Shown in pieces: positions 57,437 through 64,000 of a stretch of 64,000 bases of DNA. The position numbers and the translations under genes were made by a program. Under the pieces are notes generated by a model, which did no database searches, was not told where the DNA came from, and worked only from the letters and a program-made list of their open reading frames with translations. Source of the DNA: Streptomyces angustmyceticus (GTDB lineage: Bacteria > Actinomycetota > Actinomycetes > Streptomycetales > Streptomycetaceae); contig NZ_CP082945.1 in NCBI RefSeq assembly GCF_019933235.1, positions 2,418,001 through 2,482,000 on the forward strand, read 5' to 3'. The first letter of the stretch is position 1, and each line of letters starts with the position of its first letter.

Positions 57437-58072
57437 ATGCTTCACGTCCTCTACCTGGTCGGTGTCGCGGCCTTCGCGGCGAGCGGGGTGCTGGCCGCCT
57501 ACCGCGCCAACATGGACCCCTTCGGCGGCCTGGTGCTCGCCTTCGCCGCGTCCATCTCCGGCGGCACGCTGCGCGATGTCATCCTCGACCGGCGGCCGCT
57601 GTACTGGACGCACGACTGGGTGCTGCTGACCGTGATCATCTGCGTCGGCGTCGGCACCATGATCTATCTGCGGTTCTGGCAGCTGCCGCACAAATCGCTG
57701 CTGGTGGTCGACGCCGTCGGGCTGTCCGTGGTCACGGTGATCGGGGCCCGCGCCGCGATCGAGGCGGGCGCCACCCCGCTCGCCGTGATCATCCTGGCGG
57801 TGCTGACCGGGGTCGCCGGCGAGGTCATCCGCGATGTGCTGTGCGGGGAGTTCCCGCCACTGCTGCTGCGGGAGGACGTCTACGCGATCGCCGCGCTGGC
57901 CGGCGGCTGCTGCTACCTCCTGCTGCACCACCTCGGCACCGGGGCCACCCCCGCCGCGGGGATCTCGGCGGGGGTGGTGTTCGCACTGCGGATGGGGGCG
58001 GTCTACCTCGGGCTGCACCTGCCGCGCCCGCAGCAGCTCCGCGGCCGCCGCGGCGGGCAGGACTCCGCCTGA
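57437..58072 (+). CDS. TRIC-like (UPF0126) membrane channel
   Basis: 211-residue protein with seven predicted helices in two glycine-rich repeats. The family motifs are SGVLAAYRANMDPFGGLVLAFAASISGGTLRDV and the later TGVAGEVIRDVLCGEFPPLLLRE. Bacterial TRIC channels conduct K+ or act in glycine transport; the role here is not set. Several ATG starts lie within 12 bases (57425, 57428, 57437); the last begins at the helix. The stop is built into a hairpin shared with the convergent peptidase. Confidence 0.9.
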   Translation: MLHVLYLVGVAAFAASGVLAAYRANMDPFGGLVLAFAASISGGTLRDVILDRRPLYWTHDWVLLTVIICVGVGTMIYLRFWQLPHKSLLVVDAVGLSVVTVIGARAAIEAGATPLAVIILAVLTGVAGEVIRDVLCGEFPPLLLREDVYAIAALAGGCCYLLLHHLGTGATPAAGISAGVVFALRMGAVYLGLHLPRPQQLRGRRGGQDSA

Positions 58073-58105
58073 CCGCGACGGCCGAGGCGGCCGCGCCGGT
58101 CAGGC
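58067..58105. terminator. Hairpin spanning both stop codons of convergent genes
   Basis: GCCTGACCG and CGGTCAGGC (9 bp, perfect) with about 21 bases between. The stem includes the TGA of the TRIC-like gene and the stop of the peptidase gene, so both transcripts could use it. Confidence 0.65.
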
Positions 58106-59509
58106 GGCCGGCGGCGCCGGCTTGCTGTCCGTCTTCAGCCAGGTGTCGAAGAGGTCGCCCAGCCGCTGACCGGAGATCTTCTCGGCGAGCGCGATGAACT
58201 GGGCGGTGTCCGCGTTGCCGTAGCGGTGCGCGGCGGTCCAGGCCGGCAGGAGCTTGAAGAACGCCGTGTCCCCGATGCGCTCGCGCAGCGCCTGGAGCGT
58301 CATCGCGCCCCGGGTGTAGACGGCCTGGGCGAACATGGTGTCCCGCTGCGGGTCGGCGACCTTCACCTTCCAGAAGGCGTCGCCCGCCGGCCGGGCGTCG
58401 TACGCCTTGCGGAAGGCGTCATGGGCGCTGAGGGTGCCGCGGTGCTCGGCCCACAGCCACTGCGCATAGCTGGCGAAGCCCTCGTTGAGCCAGATGTCCT
58501 TCCACTGCCGGACGGAGACCGAGTCGCCGAACCACTGGTGCGCCAGCTCGTGGACGATGGTCGACTCGCTGCGCACGGCCGAGTAGGCGGGCTTGGACTG
58601 CACCTCCAGCGAGAAGCCGGCCTGCGGCATGTCGTCGACGATCGCGCCGGTCTCCTCGAAGGGGTACGGGCCGAAGACCTTCGACCAGTAGTCGGTGGCC
58701 TCGGCGGTGACGCCGTAGACGTCGACGGTGCCGGTGGGCAGGGTCGGGTCGGTGGCCACATACATGGGCGTGCCGCCGGGGGTGGTGCCGGTGCGGACGT
58801 CGAACTTCCCGATGGTGGCGGTGGCCAGGTACGTCGCCATCGGGCGGCGCTCGCGCCAGTGCGCGTACGAGCGGCCGTGCGCCTCGCCGGAGCTGATCAG
58901 GCGCCCGTTGGAGACACCGGTCAGGCCCTTGGGGGCGTCGATGCGGATGTCGTAGGTCGCCTTGTCGCCGGGGTGGTCGCTGGAGGGGAACCACGTCGAG
59001 GCGGCGTTCGGCTCGCAGGCGACGAAGACGCCGTCCTTGGTCTTCATCCAGCCGTAGTCGGAGCCGAAGACGATCGGGCCGCTCAGCGCCTGGGGGACGC
59101 CGTGGTAGGCGACGGTGACGGTGAACTTCCTGCCGTGGCGCAGCGGGAAGGCGGGGCGTATGGACATCTCGTCGCCGGATCTGGTGACGTGCGCCCGCCG
59201 GCCGTTCACCCGGACCGAGTCGACCGTGAGCTTTTGCAGGTCGAGGTCGAAGGCGGAGAGGTTCTGGGTGGCGCGGGCGGTCAGCGTGGTGCGGCCGTCG
59301 AGCCGGCCGCTGTCGGGGTGGTAGCTGACGCCGAGGTCGTAGTGCAGGGCGTCGAAGCCGCCGTTGCCCATCCGGGGGAAGTACGGGTCGCCGACGCCGG
59401 GGGCGCCGGGGGACGCGCCGGGGGCGGCGGCGATGGTGGCGGCCGAGGCCACCGCGGTGGCCAGCGCGAGCCAGCGGGAGCTGCGACGTGCGGAACGGGA
59501 GAGTGCCAT
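58100..59509 (-). CDS. Secreted M1 family metallopeptidase
   Basis: 469-residue secreted zinc aminopeptidase. Sec-type signal (basic start, Ala-rich core) ending near residue 30. Zinc motif HELAH at 320-324 with the third ligand Glu343 in NEGFAS. The exopeptidase motif usually written GxMEN is GFSLEVQ. This short, two-domain form, without the C-terminal helical domain of aminopeptidase N, is common in Streptomyces. ATG 59509 follows AAGGG. Located just downstream of the peptide transporter operon, so it may make amino acids or peptides for uptake. Confidence 0.93.
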   Translation of the reverse strand: MALSRSARRSSRWLALATAVASAATIAAAPGASPGAPGVGDPYFPRMGNGGFDALHYDLGVSYHPDSGRLDGRTTLTARATQNLSAFDLDLQKLTVDSVRVNGRRAHVTRSGDEMSIRPAFPLRHGRKFTVTVAYHGVPQALSGPIVFGSDYGWMKTKDGVFVACEPNAASTWFPSSDHPGDKATYDIRIDAPKGLTGVSNGRLISSGEAHGRSYAHWRERRPMATYLATATIGKFDVRTGTTPGGTPMYVATDPTLPTGTVDVYGVTAEATDYWSKVFGPYPFEETGAIVDDMPQAGFSLEVQSKPAYSAVRSESTIVHELAHQWFGDSVSVRQWKDIWLNEGFASYAQWLWAEHRGTLSAHDAFRKAYDARPAGDAFWKVKVADPQRDTMFAQAVYTRGAMTLQALRERIGDTAFFKLLPAWTAAHRYGNADTAQFIALAEKISGQRLGDLFDTWLKTDSKPAPPAA

Positions 59510-59618
59510 GAGCCATCCCTTCGGACACACGAGTGAAGTTCGCCTCAAGATCGAACAACCGTGCTGACTCTGCACTCTCCCGCCGCGCCGCGCCCAGGAC
59601 TTTGCCAAGTCCCAAGTG

Positions 59619-60745
<1,127 letters not shown>

Positions 60746-60749
<4 letters not shown>

Positions 60750-61891
60750 AGCTTCGGCGCAATCTCTTCGGTCCAGATACGCTCCCGCTCCTCCTGCGAC
60801 ATGTGGCAGGCGGAGAAGTGCCCTCCCCCGTCGGCTACGCCCCCATTGGCGGGGGTGCCCCCACTGCCGGCCTCGCGCAGTTCGGGGCGGACCGTACGGG
60901 TGAGGTTGTCCTTCGGCACATCCGCGTACGGGCAACGGGGGTTGAAGGCGCAGCCGGACGGGACGTTGATCAGGCTGGGCGGGGAGCCCTTCACCGGGAT
61001 CAGCCGGTCCGTCTGGTCGCGGTCGATGCGCGGCATGGAGCCGAGCAGGCCCCAGGTGTAGGGGTGCTGGGGCTCGTAGAAGACCTTCTCGGCCGGGCCG
61101 CGCTCCACGCACCGCCCGCCGTACATCACCAGCAGGTCGTCGGCGAGCTCGGCGACCACACCGAGGTCGTGGGTGATGATGATGACCGCCGAGCCGAACT
61201 CCTTCTGCAGATCGCGGATCAGGTCCAGGATCTGCGCCTGGACGGTGACGTCCAGGGCGGTGGTCGGCTCGTCCGCGATCAGCAGTTCCGGGTTGTTGAC
61301 CAGCGCCATCGCGATCATGGCGCGCTGGCGCATGCCGCCGGAGAACTGGTGCGGATGGTCGTCCACCCGCTTGTCGGGCTGCGGGATGCCGACCCGGTCG
61401 AGCATCTCGACGGCCCGCTTGCGCGCGGTCTTCTTGTCCACGTCGTGGTGGACGCGGTACGCCTCCACGATCTGGCTGCCGACCGAGTAGAAGGGGTGCA
61501 GCGCGGACAGCGGGTCCTGGAAGATCATCGCCATCTCGCGGCCGCGCAGCCGGCGCACCTCGTCCGGGTCGGCGGAGACCAGTTCCTTGCCGTCCAGCCA
61601 GATCTCGCCGGACATGCTCACCTTGCTGCGCTGCTGGCGCGAGGCGCGGTGCAGGCCCATCACGGCGAGCGAGGTCACGGACTTGCCGGAACCGGACTCG
61701 CCGACGATGCCGAGCGTCTTGCCCTTCTCCAGGGAGAAGTTCAGGCCGTCGACCGACTTCACCAGTCCGTCGTCGGTGTTGAAGTGCACCTTGAGATCGC
61801 GCACTTCGAGGAAGGCGGAGGGGGACCCGGTACCGGCCGCGGTGGGCTCGTCCACGGCGGCCGTGGTCCTGTCCTCGGAGGAGTCGGTCAC
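60746..61891 (-). CDS. oppD: Oligopeptide ABC transporter ATP-binding protein (D type)
   Basis: 381-residue ATPase: Walker A GESGSGKSV, signature SGGMRQRAMIAMAL, Walker B LLIADEPTTALD, and the D-type C-terminal cysteine cluster GCAFNPRCPYAD that can hold a Fe-S centre. Overlaps oppB upstream (GTGA) and oppF downstream. A Gly/Ala-rich insert lies near the end, after the cysteine motif. Confidence 0.95.
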
Positions 61892-62898
61892 GAGAGCCTC
61901 ACCCGCGGGTCGACGGCGGCGTACAGAACGTCCACCACCAGATTGCACATGACGATGAAGAACGCGGCGAGCAAGGTGACGCCGAGGATGTTCGGGAGGT
62001 CGTTGGCGTTGATCGCCTCGACGGCGAAGGCGCCGACCCCCTTGAGCGAGAAGACCTGTTCGGTGATCAGCGCACCGCCCAGCAGCAGGCCCAGGTCCAT
62101 GCCGAAGACGGTGATGATCGGGGTGAGCGCGGCCCGCAGACCGTGCCGGACGACCACCTTGCGCTCGCGCAGGCCCTTGGCGCGGGCCGTACGGATGTAG
62201 TCCTCGCTGAGCGTCTCCAGCATGCCCGCCCGGGTGAGCCGGGCGTAGAGCGCGGAGTAGAGGAAGGCCAGGGTCACCCAGGGCAGGACCAGGGTCCGGG
62301 CCCACAGGAAGGGGTCCTCCATCAGCGGCACGTAGTCGCTGCGTTCGAAGATCGGCCACTGGTAGGTGAACAGGGCCAGCGCCAGGGCGCCGGTGAAGAA
62401 CATCGGGAGGGAGACGCCGGCCAGCGCGACGCCCATGGCCATCCGGTCGAAGAACGAGCCGGGGCGCAGGGCGGAGAGCACGCCGGTGGCGACACCGGAG
62501 ACGACCCACAGCACGGCCGCGCCGGCGGCCAGCGAGAGGGTCACCGGAAGCCGGTTCTGGATCTCCGGCCAGACCTCGATATGGGTTTTGAAGGAGTAAC
62601 CGAAGCACGGCACATGGCACTTGGCCGCTTCCGGACCGAATTTGTAGTCGACGCCGACGAAAATGCCCTTGAGGAAGTCCCAGTACTGCTCGTACACCGG
62701 CTTGTCCAGGCCGAGGTTCTTCTTGACCGCGGCGATGTCCGCGGGCGTGGGGGCCTTTCCGATGTACTGCTGGGCAAGCTGGTCGGTGCTCTGCCCGGCC
62801 AGTTTCGGCAGCAGGAAGAAGATGCCGAAAGTGACCGCGCTGACGATCAGCAGCAGGATCACTGCGCTGATCAACCTGCGGATGATGTACGAGAACAC
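61888..62898 (-). CDS. oppB: Oligopeptide ABC transporter permease (B type)
   Basis: 336-residue inner-membrane permease with six helices. The start MFSYIIRRLISAVILLLIVS is typical of DppB/OppB. The ATPase-docking loop reads DYIRTARAKGLRERKVVVRHGLR (in two parts), the EAA motif. The periplasmic loop after helix 1 is longer than in E. coli DppB. The partner C-type permease is not between here and the ATPases, so it must lie beyond the window, probably upstream of the binding protein. Confidence 0.94.
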   Translation of the reverse strand: MFSYIIRRLISAVILLLIVSAVTFGIFFLLPKLAGQSTDQLAQQYIGKAPTPADIAAVKKNLGLDKPVYEQYWDFLKGIFVGVDYKFGPEAAKCHVPCFGYSFKTHIEVWPEIQNRLPVTLSLAAGAAVLWVVSGVATGVLSALRPGSFFDRMAMGVALAGVSLPMFFTGALALALFTYQWPIFERSDYVPLMEDPFLWARTLVLPWVTLAFLYSALYARLTRAGMLETLSEDYIRTARAKGLRERKVVVRHGLRAALTPIITVFGMDLGLLLGGALITEQVFSLKGVGAFAVEAINANDLPNILGVTLLAAFFIVMCNLVVDVLYAAVDPRVRLS

Positions 62899-62977
62899 GG
62901 GGATGCGGCGTCGGCGCCGCGGGCCGGTTCACCACCGGCCCGCGGACACCAATGCCTTCACCTGCCTTCCAGGGCTG

Positions 62978-64000
62978 CTACTTCTTGACGCCGATGTTGA
63001 GGTAGTCGTACTGACCGCTGAAGGCCGAGGTGGAGACCAGGTTGGTGGCCTTCGGCGAGCGGTACATCAGGACCTTGAAGTAGGTGAGCGGGACCAGCGC
63101 CGCCTGCTCCATCGTCTTCTTGTCGATCTCGGCGTACGCCTTCTCGCGGGCCGCCTTGTCGGTGTTGGCGATGGCGGTGTCGAGCAGCTTGTTGATCTCC
63201 GGGTCGTCCAGCTCCGACAGGTTGGTGTTGCCGGACTGGCTGATCGCCTTGCCGTTCAGGATCTGCTGGAGGTAGCCGTAGCCGGTCGGGAAGTCCGAGC
63301 CCCACTGCATCATGATCAGGCCGACGTTGTTCTTCTTGTTGAACTTCGGCACACCGGCGTAGTCCGAGAAGTACTTGCTGGTCGGGTACGACTGGATCTT
63401 GGCGTTGACGCCGATCTTCTTCAGCGAGTCGATGACCGAGGTGGCCGCGTCGACCTCGTCCTGGCGGTCGTTGCGGGCCAGGATGGTGGTCGTGGTCTTG
63501 CCGGCGCCGCACTTGTCCCAGTGCTTCTTGGCCTCGGTCAGGTCCAGCTTGTCGCCGTCGTACTTCTGCGGGTACAGGTCGTACTTCTGGTAGCCCTCGA
63601 TGTCGGTCGGCAGGACCGTGGAGGCCAGCTCACCGCGGATCGGGCCGCCGAGCGAGGTCTGCACGGCCTTCTTGTCGATGGCGTACTCGACGGCCTTGCG
63701 GCACTCGACGTTGTCGAACGGCTTCACCTTGGTGTTGATCGCCGTGTAGACCAGGCGCTGGCCGAGGGCGTTGTCGGTGTTGCCCTTCTCCTTGGGGTCG
63801 GTCAGGAGCTGGGCCTGCGTCTGCCCGTCGACACCGCGTCCTGCCAGGTCCACCAGGGTGTTGCCGGACTGGAGGTCCTTGTCGATCGTGGACTGGGCGA
63901 CCTTGAGGTTCAGGACGATCTTGTCCGGCAGCTGCTTGCGCAGCGGGTCGGTCTTCGCGGACCACTGCGGGTTGCGGACCAGGGTGAGCTTCTTGCCCTC
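62978..64000 (-). CDS. oppA: Oligopeptide ABC transporter substrate-binding protein (N-terminus outside window)
   Basis: C-terminal 340 residues of a family-5 solute-binding protein, likely a secreted lipoprotein. Recognised by LVRNPQWSAKTDPLRKQLPD, FDNVECRKAVEYAIDK, and the final LVPLTYFKVLMYRSPK. The frame is open to the window edge, so the signal and lipobox are not visible. Stop at 62978, 79 bp before oppB. Confidence 0.94.
   Translation of the reverse strand, partial: EGKKLTLVRNPQWSAKTDPLRKQLPDKIVLNLKVAQSTIDKDLQSGNTLVDLAGRGVDGQTQAQLLTDPKEKGNTDNALGQRLVYTAINTKVKPFDNVECRKAVEYAIDKKAVQTSLGGPIRGELASTVLPTDIEGYQKYDLYPQKYDGDKLDLTEAKKHWDKCGAGKTTTTILARNDRQDEVDAATSVIDSLKKIGVNAKIQSYPTSKYFSDYAGVPKFNKKNNVGLIMMQWGSDFPTGYGYLQQILNGKAISQSGNTNLSELDDPEINKLLDTAIANTDKAAREKAYAEIDKKTMEQAALVPLTYFKVLMYRSPKATNLVSTSAFSGQYDYLNIGVKK

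Overview
The window is very GC-rich, with GC-biased third codon positions, rare TTA leucine codons, twin-arginine and lipoprotein exports, two c-di-GMP proteins, a GH18 chitinase with a DasR-like box, and a helix-turn-helix/DUF397/ATPase triad. Together these point to a Streptomyces chromosome. From memory, many core genes (cdgF, gatCAB, rmdB, ligA, mnmA, iscS, oligopeptide ABC transporter) keep the relative order of the SCO5511 to SCO5476 segment of S. coelicolor; no search was run.

Layout. 1-13.5 kb: a truncated GGDEF/EAL membrane protein (cdgF-like), a 2-hydroxyacid dehydrogenase, an aldo/keto reductase, a lipoprotein sugar dehydrogenase, a large LuxR-type ATPase regulator (LAL), small proteins, and an MMPL exporter. 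13.5-21.9 kb is an accessory island. It starts with a complete lasso-peptide cluster: precursor, cyclase, split B1/B2 peptidase, and a 210-residue DUF6875-like protein. The predicted core, GNWHGTSPDWFFNYYW, is as I recall that of RES-701-3, an endothelin B receptor antagonist. A second set follows: an argininosuccinate-synthase-like ligase behind a structured leader, an isoleucine-hydroxylase-type 2OG/Fe(II) dioxygenase, an EamA exporter, and a convergent LuxR regulator whose gene has a TTA (bldA) codon. This looks like an undescribed route to a hydroxylated, ligated and exported amino-acid metabolite.

22-31.6 kb: chitinase with a dre-like promoter box, a WhiJ-type triad (ATPase, XRE regulator with a TTA codon, duplicated DUF397), two coupled secreted serine hydrolases, a DMF-amidase-like lipoprotein and a membrane protein. 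31.7-42.5 kb: methyltransferase, the gatCAB operon for tRNA-dependent transamidation with a small membrane protein between gatA and gatB, rmdB (intact GGDEF and EAL), ligA, and a MetE-C-like methyltransferase. 42.7-51.9 kb: a MarR/MFS pair with a probable operator, SDR, LOG-type hydrolase, gdhA with a dyad at its promoter, VC0807-like membrane protein, a TlpA-like thioredoxin and a DUF3515 protein. 52-64 kb: mnmA, a Tat-exported amidase and iscS (mnmA and IscS act together in tRNA 2-thiolation), an epoxide-hydrolase-type enzyme, a thioesterase, a TRIC-like channel, a secreted M1 peptidase, and part of an oligopeptide ABC operon (F, D, B, and a truncated binding protein).

No rRNA, tRNA, CRISPR array, insertion sequence or att site was recognised. 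Most long reading frames opposite the listed genes are GC-bias artefacts.
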